Source: Vibrio diazotrophicus (lineage in GTDB: Bacteria; Pseudomonadota; Gammaproteobacteria; Enterobacterales; Vibrionaceae). Taken from it: a DNA stretch of 64,000 bases. Below, piece after piece: positions 33,964-42,279 of this stretch. The stretch's first letter is position 1; every line of letters begins with the position of its first letter. The stretch covers positions 434,001-498,000 of the forward strand of contig NZ_CP151843.1 of the NCBI RefSeq assembly GCF_038452265.1. The letters are read 5' to 3'. The translations under genes were made by a program, and so were the position numbers. The notes under the pieces were generated by a model. The model saw only the letters and a program-made list of their open reading frames with translations. It searched no databases and was not told the origin of the DNA.

Positions 33964-35171
33964 AAATTCTTTTAGTAAACAAGTTCTTCTTTATGAAAGG
34001 CGGAGCGGAAACCGTGTTTTTTCAGGAACGCGAGATGTTAGCGCGTTCAGGAGCAACAATTATTGATTTCTCTATGCAGCATGAGAAAAACGTTGATTCG
34101 GCTTTTAGTGACTATTTTGTTTCTAACGTTGATTACCATGACGGCAAGAAGAGCTTGTTAGGTAGTGTGAAAACGGCGATCAATTTTATTCATAACAGCG
34201 AAGCTTGTGAGAAGTTAAAAGCTTTAATTACTGAAGAGCGCCCTGAAATTGTTCACTTTCACAATATCTATCATCAGCTAACGCCATCAATCATTAAAGT
34301 CGCCAAGTCGCTAGGCTGCAAGACAGTGCTGACAGCTCACGACACAAAAATCGCATGCCCTAGTTACACCATGTACCGAGATGGACATACCTGCGAAGCT
34401 TGCTTACAGGGATCGGTATGGAACGCGTTTAAGTATCGTTGTCAGGAAGGTTCGCTGTTTAAGAGTGCTTTATTATCGCTTGAGGCAACGTATCAATCAT
34501 TGGCTAAGAACTACCAAGCTGTGGATGTGATCGTTTCACCCAGTGAGTTTCTCGCCAACATTATTCGTCAAAAATTACCTCATAACCGTATTGAAGTTGT
34601 TGTGAATGGTATTGATGAGCATGTTGAGCGAAATGGTGTAAAAGACGGGCGATACTTCCTCTATTTGGGACGATTAAGTGTTGAAAAAGGCGTAGCGACT
34701 TTGGCTGAAGCTTATCAACGCTCTAAGCAGGAGATGCCATTAAAAGTGGTTGGCGACGGGCCTTTGTACAATGAGTTGGCCGCTAATTACGACAATGTCG
34801 ATTTTCTTGGTTTCCAAAGCGGCGATACTCTACACACGTTGATCAAAGAGTGCAGCGCAGTCATTGTTCCTTCTGAATGTTATGAAAACTGTTCTATGTC
34901 TGTTATCGAAGCTATGGCCTATGGCAAACCGATCATCGGGGCCAATATCGGTGGCATTCCAGAACAAGTAAGAGAAGGTGTAGAAGGGCGTTTGTTTGAG
35001 TCTGGGAATCCAGATTCTTTAGCACAAGTGATGGATGATTTCGCCCAGCACCCAGAGCTGGTTGTTGAGTTCGGAAATCGCGCTCGTCATCGCTTAGAGA
35101 ACAAGTACTCTCTGGCTCGTCACGAAAATACGCTTATGCATTTGTACCAAGAATTACTGAGTGAGAAATAA
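33960..35171 (+). CDS. family 4 glycosyltransferase
   Basis: A 403-residue GT-B enzyme. It starts MKILLVNKFFFMKGGAETVFFQE, the donor-loop glycine motif of GT4. LYLGRLSVEKGVATLAEAYQ and VPSECYENCSMSVIEAMAYGKPIIGANIGGIPEQV give the E-x7-E donor-site motif. HNIYHQLTPSIIKVAKSLGCKTVLTAHD and several Cys (CPSYTMYRDGHTCEACLQG) mark a common capsule-locus subgroup. It acts on lipid-linked sugars in the cytoplasm. The ATGA overlap with the previous gene supports coupling. Confidence 0.9.
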   Translation: MKILLVNKFFFMKGGAETVFFQEREMLARSGATIIDFSMQHEKNVDSAFSDYFVSNVDYHDGKKSLLGSVKTAINFIHNSEACEKLKALITEERPEIVHFHNIYHQLTPSIIKVAKSLGCKTVLTAHDTKIACPSYTMYRDGHTCEACLQGSVWNAFKYRCQEGSLFKSALLSLEATYQSLAKNYQAVDVIVSPSEFLANIIRQKLPHNRIEVVVNGIDEHVERNGVKDGRYFLYLGRLSVEKGVATLAEAYQRSKQEMPLKVVGDGPLYNELAANYDNVDFLGFQSGDTLHTLIKECSAVIVPSECYENCSMSVIEAMAYGKPIIGANIGGIPEQVREGVEGRLFESGNPDSLAQVMDDFAQHPELVVEFGNRARHRLENKYSLARHENTLMHLYQELLSEK

Positions 35172-35172
35172 T

Positions 35173-36282
35173 ATGACTATGAAGATCACTGTACTAGGTA
35201 CGCGAGGAATTCCAGATGTGCTTGGTGGCGTTGAAACCCATTGCCAGCACTTGTATCCGGAAATAGTGCGACAAACAGGGGCGGAGGTGTGTGTGATTGC
35301 ACGTTCTCCTTACGTTCCTTATCAGCATTCTGAATACCAAGGTGTGAAAACCAAAGCTATTTGGGCGCCAAAGAAGAAATCACTCGAAGCTATTGTCCAC
35401 TCAACTCTAGCCGCATTTTCGACCTTAACCGATGGTTCGGATGTGGTGCACGTACATGCCATTGGGCCGGGTTTGGTGGTGCCGTTGCTGCGTCTGCTGG
35501 GTAAGAAAGTCGTGTTTACTCACCATGGCCCTGACTACGATCGTCAGAAATGGGGAGGTTTTGCTAAGAAAATTCTGCAATTGGGTGAAAGATTCGCTGC
35601 AAAGTGGGCAAGCGAAGTGATTGTGATATCCGATGTGATCAATACTATTATCAAAGACAAGTACCAGCGTTTTGATGCCAATTTAATCTATAACGGCGTG
35701 CTTAAAGCTCAGCCGTTGGATAAAGCCATTATTGATAAGTATTTAGCCAATCATGAGTTGTCGGCTAAAGGTTATATTGTGGCGGTTGGTCGATTTGTTG
35801 AAGAAAAGGGCTTTCATGATCTTATTGATGCTTATGCAAAATCGGGACTAACCCTGCCATTAGTATTGGTGGGAGATACCGACCACGAAACTGTTTATAG
35901 CTCAGAATTAAAAGCCAAAGCGCGCAATACGAAGGGTGTGAAGTTAACAGGTTTTGTCAAAGGGGATGAACTGAAAGTACTGTTCTCTCAAGCAAAAGTG
36001 TTTGTTATGCCTTCTTATCATGAAGGTCTACCCATTGCACTTTTAGAAGCGATGTCATTCTCACTTCCAGCGATTGTCAGCGATATACCTGCAAATACCG
36101 AAGTTGGGTTAAATGAGCAAAGTTATTTTCCGGTTGGTGATGTGAATTCATTGGCAAGTAAACTAGCGAATCTTCCAGAACACTCTGAGGTGGATTATGC
36201 CACTTATTTGGAAAAGTATGACTGGGAGAAGATAGCCGCTCAAACTGTTGAAGTTTATAAAAAAGCGCAGAGTTCAAAGTAA
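35173..36282 (+). CDS. family 4 glycosyltransferase, GVET subgroup
   Basis: A 369-residue GT-B enzyme starting MTMKITVLGTRGIPDVLGGVETHCQHLYPEI, the signature of a GT4 subgroup common in capsule and O-antigen loci. GPGLVVPLLRLLGKKVVFTHHGPDYDRQKWG, VAVGRFVEEKGFHDLIDAY and MPSYHEGLPIALLEAMSFSLPAIVSDIPANTEV follow. A GTG at 35161 would overlap the previous gene, but the ATG at 35173 is preferred. The sugar transferred is unknown. Confidence 0.9.
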   Translation: MTMKITVLGTRGIPDVLGGVETHCQHLYPEIVRQTGAEVCVIARSPYVPYQHSEYQGVKTKAIWAPKKKSLEAIVHSTLAAFSTLTDGSDVVHVHAIGPGLVVPLLRLLGKKVVFTHHGPDYDRQKWGGFAKKILQLGERFAAKWASEVIVISDVINTIIKDKYQRFDANLIYNGVLKAQPLDKAIIDKYLANHELSAKGYIVAVGRFVEEKGFHDLIDAYAKSGLTLPLVLVGDTDHETVYSSELKAKARNTKGVKLTGFVKGDELKVLFSQAKVFVMPSYHEGLPIALLEAMSFSLPAIVSDIPANTEVGLNEQSYFPVGDVNSLASKLANLPEHSEVDYATYLEKYDWEKIAAQTVEVYKKAQSSK

Positions 36283-36299
36283 CTAACGGGTATTAACAA

Positions 36300-36704
36300 G
36301 TGTCGTCTAACAACCGCTCAGACAAAGTTATTAAGCAGTTCTATCACACTTTAGATAGTGGTATTGCTGAGACGTTAAATGACGAGCAAAAGCAAGCCAT
36401 AGAACATGCAGTCAAATCGATGGGGTTGGTCGCAAGACATTCCATTGATATTAGAGAAACCGTTCCTTGGTTCGGTAAACGTTTCTATATTGTATTTCTG
36501 TGTGGCAGAGATCATCGAAAAGATGTGCGTGAGCGTTCAAAGTTGGTTCACTTTGTTCTTACGTTATTAATCCTAATAGGAGTGGTATCAATCAGCCTTT
36601 TGGCAATGCTGGCTCTGTACTTAATAAAGTCAGCACTTGGTATTGATATTTTTAAGGGATTTTCATTCGGAATTTGGGATTGGTTTAAAGGATTATTATT
36701 GTAA
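36300..36704 (+). CDS. small membrane protein within the polysaccharide operon, unknown function
   Basis: A 134-residue protein with a GTG start and no clear ribosome binding site. The N-terminal 75 residues are soluble (DKVIKQFYHTLDSGIAETLNDEQKQAIEHAV, then RHSIDIRETVPWFGKRFYIVFLCGRDHR). One long hydrophobic segment lies near 83-110 and an amphipathic tail ends FKGLLL. I do not assign a function. Similar proteins occur in other marine gammaproteobacterial exopolysaccharide loci; I believe some are mislabelled in databases as a shikimate-pathway enzyme, which this protein is far too short to be. Position in the operon suggests a role in assembly or regulation. Confidence 0.7.
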   Translation: MSSNNRSDKVIKQFYHTLDSGIAETLNDEQKQAIEHAVKSMGLVARHSIDIRETVPWFGKRFYIVFLCGRDHRKDVRERSKLVHFVLTLLILIGVVSISLLAMLALYLIKSALGIDIFKGFSFGIWDWFKGLLL

Positions 36705-36722
36705 ATTAACCCCGAGGTTTTT

Positions 36723-38231
36723 ATGAAAATACGGCCTTACAAAGCTGTTGTATTGGCAATGCTGACAATGTTGCCTCTTAGTTCTGGACTAGCAAAAAAG
36801 CCGGATAACCATCCGTCAAATAATAAGCACGATCAAGGATCTGAAACTGAAACAAGTACTGGCGGTGGCGAAAGCGAGCTGGTGGATCTAAACAACCAAA
36901 CTTTTATTACCGTCTATCCTACAGCGCTTACTGGCCCTGTTACTAACCCGGGGATGGGCGTTGAAACCTTTCACGATAATTGGGGCTCGACATTAAGCTC
37001 TAGCGAATATCCGGATGCTGGCATTGATTACTACCGATTCTACTGGAACGAATTGGAGCCTGAAGAAGGTAAGTATGCCTTTGATAAGCTGGATAAAATT
37101 CTCAGTGAAAACCGCCATGAAACGCCACCTAAAATGGTAGCGATTCGCTTTATGACAGCGGAAGAACCGGAAAGCGGCAGCAAAGTACCACAATGGCTAA
37201 TTAACAAAGGCATTAGCGGTTATTGGACTGAAGATAATAAAACCTTCGTCCCAAACCTAGATGACAGCTTGTACCTTTACTACGGTGAAAAACTGCTGAA
37301 AGCCTTCGGTAAGCGTTACGATGGCAATTCTAACTTAAGCCATATTGATATTGGCATGGTCGGTTCTTGGGGCGAATGGCACAACAGTAACTTTTCCGGT
37401 TTAGAGCCGTTACATCAGAAATACAGCGATGCTGACCTGAACAAGTGGGTTGATCTGCATTTTGAAGCATTCCCTAAAACACCAAAAGTGATGTTAATCA
37501 GCGGCGGTAACAGTTTAGCTTACGCGACTGAAAAAGGAGCGGGATGGCGAGCGGATTGTTGGGGAGACTGGCACCATTTCTCAACCACTTGGAGCCACAT
37601 GAGAGATGATTACCCATATCGCATTCAGCAAGCTCAGTATGACGCTCCAAACTTTGATACTAGTTGGCAACGTGGACCTATCAGTCTTGAAACCTGTGGA
37701 ACAATGCAAGGTTGGGAATCAACTCAAGGCTATAGCTATGAAGAAGTGAAAGCCAGTTTGGATTGGGCAATTGCGCATCACGCGTCGACGTTGAATTTGA
37801 AATCAAAGCCGATCCCGACTCAGTATCGTGGGCTACTTGATGACGCACTTCTTAAGATTGGCTACCGAATTCGTTTAGAGAAACTCAATCACCAAGTTGA
37901 ACTCAAAGCTGGTGGTGTGATGAATGTGAACGCATTGTTTGTCAACGAAGGTGTCGCTCCACCTTATCAACATCGTTATTTGGCTTACAGACTAATAGAT
38001 GCCAATGGTAATACCGCTTTCTTTGGTACTTCTAGCTACGATGTTCGTTCATGGTTACCGGGAGAACACGAAACGCACAGTAGCCTTACGCTACCAAGTA
38101 CACTTGAAGCAGGGCATTATTATCTTGAGCTCGCTCTGGTTGATAGCCATGGTGATGCGCGCTTAAATTTCGCTAACGCTGGCAAGCAAGAATCTGGTTG
38201 GTATCGTTTTTCAGATTTAACGATTTTATAA
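36723..38231 (+). CDS. exported DUF4832 protein, possible polysaccharide-acting enzyme
   Basis: A 502-residue protein with a signal peptide (AVVLAMLTMLPLSSGLA) and a low-complexity linker rich in Asn, Asp, Ser and Thr to about residue 60. A TIM-barrel-like glycosidase fold follows (NPGMGVETFHDNW, YYRFYWNELEPEEGKYAFDKLDKIL, HIDIGMVGSWGEWHN), with a C-terminal DUF4832 beta-sandwich (about 380-500, ending SGWYRFSDLTIL). The conserved acids in WNELEPEEG and GSWGEW look like glycosidase catalytic sites, though no activity is shown. Last gene of the operon, it may trim or bind the polymer outside the inner membrane. Confidence 0.78.
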   Translation: MKIRPYKAVVLAMLTMLPLSSGLAKKPDNHPSNNKHDQGSETETSTGGGESELVDLNNQTFITVYPTALTGPVTNPGMGVETFHDNWGSTLSSSEYPDAGIDYYRFYWNELEPEEGKYAFDKLDKILSENRHETPPKMVAIRFMTAEEPESGSKVPQWLINKGISGYWTEDNKTFVPNLDDSLYLYYGEKLLKAFGKRYDGNSNLSHIDIGMVGSWGEWHNSNFSGLEPLHQKYSDADLNKWVDLHFEAFPKTPKVMLISGGNSLAYATEKGAGWRADCWGDWHHFSTTWSHMRDDYPYRIQQAQYDAPNFDTSWQRGPISLETCGTMQGWESTQGYSYEEVKASLDWAIAHHASTLNLKSKPIPTQYRGLLDDALLKIGYRIRLEKLNHQVELKAGGVMNVNALFVNEGVAPPYQHRYLAYRLIDANGNTAFFGTSSYDVRSWLPGEHETHSSLTLPSTLEAGHYYLELALVDSHGDARLNFANAGKQESGWYRFSDLTIL

Positions 38232-38280
38232 GAGTGACAACGTAGCGTTACTGCGTGCACTATTACTTTAACGATATGAA

Positions 38281-38315
38281 AAAAACCAAGTGATTCACAC
38301 TTGGGTTTTCCCTTT
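38281..38315 (+). terminator. terminator at the end of the polysaccharide operon
   Basis: AAAACCAAGTG pairs with CACTTGGGTTTT with one bulged base, loop ATTCA, followed by more T residues, about 50 bases after the DUF4832 stop. Confidence 0.85.
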
Positions 38316-38340
38316 TTAATCAGTTTTAAGCAATCATGAC

Positions 38341-38601
38341 TTAAGCTGGGTTTTGAACACCTTCTGCTTCAGCGGCTTTCTTCTCTTGGTACATCTTCAC
38401 TAGGAAGTATACGTTTACAACAGCGATGAAAGTGTTTGTTGCTACAACTGGCAGCGCATCGATCATAAGACCGTAAGCTGAGAATAGCGTACAACCGATA
38501 AAGTTCAGAATACGAAGCTTTACGATGTCTTTCATAGTTAGAGAAATAGCAACCATGATTGACGCTGCGTAACCCATGATTTCAATTGTTTGCATATCCA
38601 T
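38341..38601 (-). CDS. small YgjV-like inner-membrane protein
   Basis: An 86-residue protein with three hydrophobic segments (IEIMGYAASIMVAISLTM, LRILNFIGCTLFSAYGLMIDA, VVATNTFIAVVNVYFLVKMY) and a charged tail. This pattern matches one half-unit of the YgjV family (E. coli YgjV is about twice as long). GAGGG lies eight bases before the ATG at 38599-38601. A possible pseudoknot leader and a PurR-like site lie upstream, so purine-linked control is possible. The function is unknown. Confidence 0.75.
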   Translation of the reverse strand: MDMQTIEIMGYAASIMVAISLTMKDIVKLRILNFIGCTLFSAYGLMIDALPVVATNTFIAVVNVYFLVKMYQEKKAAEAEGVQNPA

Positions 38602-38621
38602 AATATAGACCCTCTTTATTT

Positions 38622-38647
38622 GCCGGACTTGGTATCACCGGTACCAA
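38622..38647 (-). promoter_or_regulatory. candidate pseudoknot in the leader of the YgjV-like gene
   Basis: On the minus strand, TTGGTA and TACCAA (six perfect pairs) enclose the loop CCGGTGA. The CCGG of the loop is complementary to a second CCGG (38623-38626) four bases past the stem, next to the GAGGG ribosome binding site. This is the layout of a compact H-type pseudoknot. It fits no riboswitch class I know. The rest of the 38602-38915 gap holds the PurR-like site and nothing else assigned. Confidence 0.35.
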
Positions 38648-38777
38648 TCTTCTCGTCTTGAGATAAATGAGGGAGCTCCATGCCTCGAATGGTCTAAGTT
38701 GATTAACTGGCGCTAATATACCAACAGTCAAAGTGTGATGAAAGCCTCAATATTTAGGAAATAGAAGGTTAGCGATT

Positions 38778-38793
38778 ACGCAAACGTTTTACG
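38778..38793 (-). promoter_or_regulatory. PurR-like operator upstream of the YgjV-like gene
   Basis: ACGCAAACGTTTTACG compares well with the PurR consensus ACGCAAACGTTTGCGT: the first 12 bases are identical and the last four are weak. It lies about 180 bases upstream of the small gene's start codon. Confidence 0.45.
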
Positions 38794-38915
38794 TAGCAAT
38801 CAAATGAAATTAATTCTGTGAGCGAGCGAATAATTCCTCATTTCAACTAAGCAACAAAGTAGAATAATGTCTGCCGACTTATCGAATCAAAACCCTTATA
38901 ACGTGCAAATAGTGC

Positions 38916-39332
38916 TTATCGCTTGGCCATAGGATGGTCAGCATTGAGCTGCAATAGGTCCCACAAATTACCATAAAGATCTTCAAACACAGCAACAGTA
39001 CCATAGTCTTGTTGTTGAGGTTCTCTGATGAACTTAATACCAATTGATTTCATATATTCGTAATCTCTCCAGAAATCATCAGTATTTAAAAAGAGAAACA
39101 CTCGGCCTCCAGCTTGATTGCCGATAAAGTCATGTTGTTCAGGCTTTGAAGCTTTCGCCAACAACAAGCTAACACCATGTGAATTTGGTGGGGCAACCAC
39201 CACCCAACGCTTATCCTGCTCAGGCTGGTAGGTATCTTCAATAAGCTCAAACTTAAGCTTGTTCACATAAAAATCAATCGCTTCGTCATAATCTCTGACG
39301 ACTAATGCAATATGTACAATGTTTTGTTTCAT
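38916..39332 (-). CDS. VOC (glyoxalase/extradiol dioxygenase) family protein
   Basis: A 138-residue protein with two beta-alpha-beta-beta-beta modules: IVHIALVVRDYDEAIDFYVNKLKFELIED and a second with GGRVFLFLNTDDFWRDYEYMKSIGIKFIREP. The end, VFEDLYGNLWDLLQ, supplies a metal-ligand-like Glu region. The superfamily includes glyoxalase I, antibiotic-binding proteins and dioxygenases, and specificity cannot be read from sequence. It is transcribed alone, leftward. Confidence 0.85.
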   Translation of the reverse strand: MKQNIVHIALVVRDYDEAIDFYVNKLKFELIEDTYQPEQDKRWVVVAPPNSHGVSLLLAKASKPEQHDFIGNQAGGRVFLFLNTDDFWRDYEYMKSIGIKFIREPQQQDYGTVAVFEDLYGNLWDLLQLNADHPMAKR

Positions 39333-39620
39333 GATTAAGTGCCTTAATTAAAGGTTTTTTAAATCAGTTAGTTGATGGTTTTAAACTAAACGAAACTATG
39401 ATTCTATGCTCAGTCTAAGTCGAACGACTCTAGAATGGTATGTCGTTAGTTTAAGGTATATTTACATCCATCAATAAAAGCCAAATTAGGCTAGCAACAC
39501 ATAGCGATAGGTTTTGTATCTATATTATTGATTTAGCTCAATTATGTGTCGGTATTCACTTTACAGATTTTATCATTGGTTTCTTAATGGCTCATTCAAT
39601 ATAAAAAAAGGAAAACCCCT

Positions 39621-40151
39621 ATGAAACGCAAGTGGTTAATGTCTATTCCTGTACTTATGGCAACCTTACTTTTAAGTGGCTGTGGCAGCACTTCAAAAGG
39701 TAAAGAAGTAACAGCCCAGTTCCACATCGATAAAATTAACGTTCAGGTTACTCAGTTTCATGAACCTGCCATTGAGTATCACAGTAAAGAAGAGCTATCT
39801 AAAATGGTGGAGAGTCTAGTACTTACCAAACTAGCTGATAAAGGTATGCTTTCAGATGCTCCGGGAATGGATACGATTACGATAAACATCGACTACACCA
39901 GACGATTTGTAGGCGACGCAACACCAATTCCATCTGACTCACTTGGATATCCAGAATTTAACTTTAACGTGCAACGTGCAGGTGATGAGCCAACTAAACC
40001 ACTCATTAATCGCAATAACCTAGTTTACAAAGGTAGTTTCGCACAGAATCTTCAGGTGATAGCGGGAGCTTTAAGAGACAAATCTGTTGAGAATGATTTC
40101 GTTGAGGCGATTGCTAATACTGTTGTTAATGACATCGAAGAACTCAACTAA
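39621..40151 (+). CDS. predicted lipoprotein, unknown function
   Basis: A 176-residue protein with a lipoprotein signal peptide (KRKWLMSIPVLMATLLLSGC, cysteine at 21). The mature part alternates short strands and helices with no domain I recognise: HIDKINVQVTQFHEPAIEYHSKEELSKMVESLV and TITINIDYTRRFVGD. The charged residues after the Cys suggest an outer-membrane or periplasmic location. An AAAGGAAAA site lies just upstream of the start, and a strong terminator follows. Confidence 0.78.
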   Translation: MKRKWLMSIPVLMATLLLSGCGSTSKGKEVTAQFHIDKINVQVTQFHEPAIEYHSKEELSKMVESLVLTKLADKGMLSDAPGMDTITINIDYTRRFVGDATPIPSDSLGYPEFNFNVQRAGDEPTKPLINRNNLVYKGSFAQNLQVIAGALRDKSVENDFVEAIANTVVNDIEELN

Positions 40152-40209
40152 ATCCAATAGAGCGGCATATGCAGGTTTCATTCAGCTCTGAAATACAGTT
40201 TTGAAAAAC

Positions 40210-40242
40210 AAAGAGCAGGTTATTAAGCCTGCTCTTTCTCTT
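40210..40242 (+). terminator. terminator after the lipoprotein gene
   Basis: Ten-base perfect arms (AAAGAGCAGG / CCTGCTCTTT) around an eight-base loop, followed by a T-rich stretch, about 58 bases after the stop. Confidence 0.87.
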
Positions 40243-40389
40243 TATTTTGTATCTGAACCCGAAATCTGCAACATCCAGATTCAAGTTTGCTCGTTTCTTA
40301 CTTTTCACGCTATCCACTGTTACTGGCTTATCAATGGCAGGTATTGGCTTTAGGTTTTTTGGCGAAGAGAAGCTATTGTTATTGGTAAT

Positions 40390-40414
40390 AAAAAACCCGT
40401 CAAATGACGGGTTT
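40390..40414 (-). terminator. terminator after the DUF496 gene
   Basis: AAACCCGTCA and TGACGGGTTT form a ten-base stem with a two-base loop; on the minus strand a run of T follows. It starts about 18 bases after the DUF496 stop. Confidence 0.87.
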
Positions 40415-40432
40415 CATTAATTGGGTTCAACC

Positions 40433-40750
40433 TTATTTTTTAGGTTGGTGCGCTTGCTTATCTTGTTCTGTTAGCTCACGGATACGACGGCTGATGTCGC
40501 GGCGCTCTTTTGAAATTTCTGCGCTTTTGATGATGTGGTCATCAACACGATCTTCGTAGTCTGCTTTCATGTTCTTAACGATAGTCATGATCTCTTCTTG
40601 AGTCATTTCTGGTTTGATGTAATCAACCAAGTTTTCAAGCAAGTCTACACGTTTGCGGTTATCACGAACTTTCTTTTCATTATCAAGAAGTTCACGTTTC
40701 AGTTTGTTTTTGCGACGAGCTAAGCTCACGATTTCAAATACGCTGTTCAT
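40433..40750 (-). CDS. DUF496 (YeeX) family coiled-coil protein
   Basis: A 105-residue, highly charged, mostly helical protein: FEIVSLARRKNKLKRELLDNEKKVRDNRKRVDLLENL, VDYIKPEMTQEEIMTIVKNMKADYEDRVDDHIIKSAEISKERRDISRRIREL. This is the conserved YeeX/DUF496 sequence of gammaproteobacteria, thought to be cytoplasmic and nucleoid- or RNA-associated; the function is not established. AGGGACC lies just upstream of the ATG. It is transcribed alone. Confidence 0.92.
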   Translation of the reverse strand: MNSVFEIVSLARRKNKLKRELLDNEKKVRDNRKRVDLLENLVDYIKPEMTQEEIMTIVKNMKADYEDRVDDHIIKSAEISKERRDISRRIRELTEQDKQAHQPKK

Positions 40751-40932
40751 AGGTCCCTTTTCCTATCTCAATGCAACTAACAGTGATTAAAGCACATCGT
40801 TGCAACTCATAACAGACTTAAGATCAAACCTTACAACAACTTGTCCATTTATTCGCCAGTTAGCGCTTGGCTTGATTGTACTTCACTCAATAAGCGCTAT
40901 ATCATGTGCGCAGTTAAACTTTAAGTACCGAA

Positions 40933-41136
40933 ATGATCATGCTGTCCTCTGAAATTGTTGTCTCTAAAGCCGATATCGCACTAGTTGAAGATCAACACAA
41001 CGTTAAACTCCGTCAAGCCTACCTTCGTGAGCGTAAAGTCATGGAACATATTGATATTGAGTTGAACCGAGCAAAAATCGTTATCATGGACGAGAACGGC
41101 AATATATTGAAGTTTGCAATGACTCTCGAACACTAA
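40933..41136 (+). CDS. small hypothetical protein
   Basis: A 67-residue protein (64 if the second ATG at 40942 is used), with charged helices and a short strand ending (RAKIVIMDENGNILKFAMTLEH). No domain is recognised and no strong ribosome binding site is visible. It sits 46 bases before yceH in the same direction and may share its promoter. Probably real because of its balanced composition and separate position, but unproven. Confidence 0.55.
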   Translation: MIMLSSEIVVSKADIALVEDQHNVKLRQAYLRERKVMEHIDIELNRAKIVIMDENGNILKFAMTLEH

Positions 41137-41182
41137 ACTGTTCTTTAGTTGCGGTCATTTCTCCATAGAAGGAAATAAAAAA

Positions 41183-41833
41183 ATGAATATAGAATTGAGT
41201 CCTTTAGAAGCGCGAGTCATTGGCTGTTTGATTGAAAAGGAAGTCACAACTCCAGATTATTACCCGCTAACCTTAAATAGTTTGACTGCCGCTGTTAACC
41301 AAAAAAGTAATCGTGAGCCAGTTTTGTCGCTGAGTGATGCAGAAGTTCAAGATGTAGTGTCTGAACTTATCTCTCGCCGTTTAGTGAGTGATGAGAGTGG
41401 TTTTAACAGCCGCGCAAGCAAGTTTCAGCATAGATTTTGTAATACCGAGTTCGGTGACTTAAAGCTGAATGAGCAAGAACTAGGCATTGTCTGTTGTCTG
41501 TTGCTACGAGGCCCTCAAACGCCAGGCGAGCTAAGAACAAGAACCAATCGTTTATGCTCATTTAACGATGTTAAAGAAACAGAAGCAGTACTAGAACGTT
41601 TAGCTGCGCGAGAATCAGGTTCATTAGTGGTGAAACTGCCTCGTGAGCCAGGTAAACGAGAGTCGCGTTATCAGCATCTGTTTTCCGGAGAAGTAGACTT
41701 GGAAGCTCTAGCGGTTGAGTCATCTTCGGCAAGTACTTTCTCAAGCAACAAAATGGAAATGCTTGAGGCTGAAGTCGCAGAGCTACGACAAGAAGTTGCT
41801 GAACTCAGAGCCATGGTAGAAAAGCTTCTTTAA
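41183..41833 (+). CDS. YceH family protein (DUF480, UPF0502)
   Basis: A 216-residue protein with two winged-helix units: NIELSPLEARVIGCLIEKEVTTPDYYPLTLNSLTAAVNQKSNREPVLSL and LNEQELGIVCCLLLRGPQTPGELRTRTNRLCSF. A C-terminal coiled coil follows (EMLEAEVAELRQEVAELRAMVEKL). This is the YceH pattern. The function is unknown. AGAAGGAAAT precedes the ATG. It overlaps the GIY-YIG gene by one base (TAATG). Confidence 0.9.
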   Translation: MNIELSPLEARVIGCLIEKEVTTPDYYPLTLNSLTAAVNQKSNREPVLSLSDAEVQDVVSELISRRLVSDESGFNSRASKFQHRFCNTEFGDLKLNEQELGIVCCLLLRGPQTPGELRTRTNRLCSFNDVKETEAVLERLAARESGSLVVKLPREPGKRESRYQHLFSGEVDLEALAVESSSASTFSSNKMEMLEAEVAELRQEVAELRAMVEKLL

Positions 41834-42132
41834 TGACAACGTTAAGCCACAAAGAAAAATCGTGGTGGGTGTACTTTGTACGAACACCACAAAATTCCCT
41901 CTACTGCGGTATTACCACAGATGTCGAACGTCGTTTTGGCCAGCACTGCTCAGGCACTGGTGCAAAAGCTTTAAGAGGAAAGATGCCTTTAGAGCTGGTT
42001 TGGTCGCATCAAGTTGGTGACAAGAAAGGTGATGCTCTTCGACTTGAATATCGAATCAAACGTCTGTCTAAGATTCAAAAAGAAAAACTCATTCAACAAC
42101 CTTCATTACTAAGCGTATACGTTCCTAACTAA
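41833..42132 (+). CDS. GIY-YIG nuclease-superfamily protein (YhbQ-like)
   Basis: A 99-residue protein with the GIY-YIG core WWVYFVRTPQNSLYCGITTDVERRFGQH, where YCGI stands for the second motif, followed by LEYRIKRLSKIQKEKL. It is the UPF0213/YhbQ group of single-domain GIY-YIG proteins, possibly acting on DNA damage. It overlaps yceH by one base and is probably translationally coupled. Confidence 0.88.
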   Translation: MTTLSHKEKSWWVYFVRTPQNSLYCGITTDVERRFGQHCSGTGAKALRGKMPLELVWSHQVGDKKGDALRLEYRIKRLSKIQKEKLIQQPSLLSVYVPN

Positions 42133-42279
42133 GAGCTTTCCCTGCGAAGCGTTGAGCTTTTCCTACCTTATTTTTATCAACAATATCTGTTTTCTGAGAT
42201 AACGATCGCACGGTTTTCTGTAAATATTGATTTTGTGTATTAATCTTGAAAAGGGACAATACAAAAGGTTGATGTGGAA

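Noticed and set aside
38602..38760. c-di-GMP, guanidine or ZTP riboswitch in the YgjV-like leader
   Set aside because: The conserved cores of these classes are not present; only an unassigned pseudoknot-like fold is seen.
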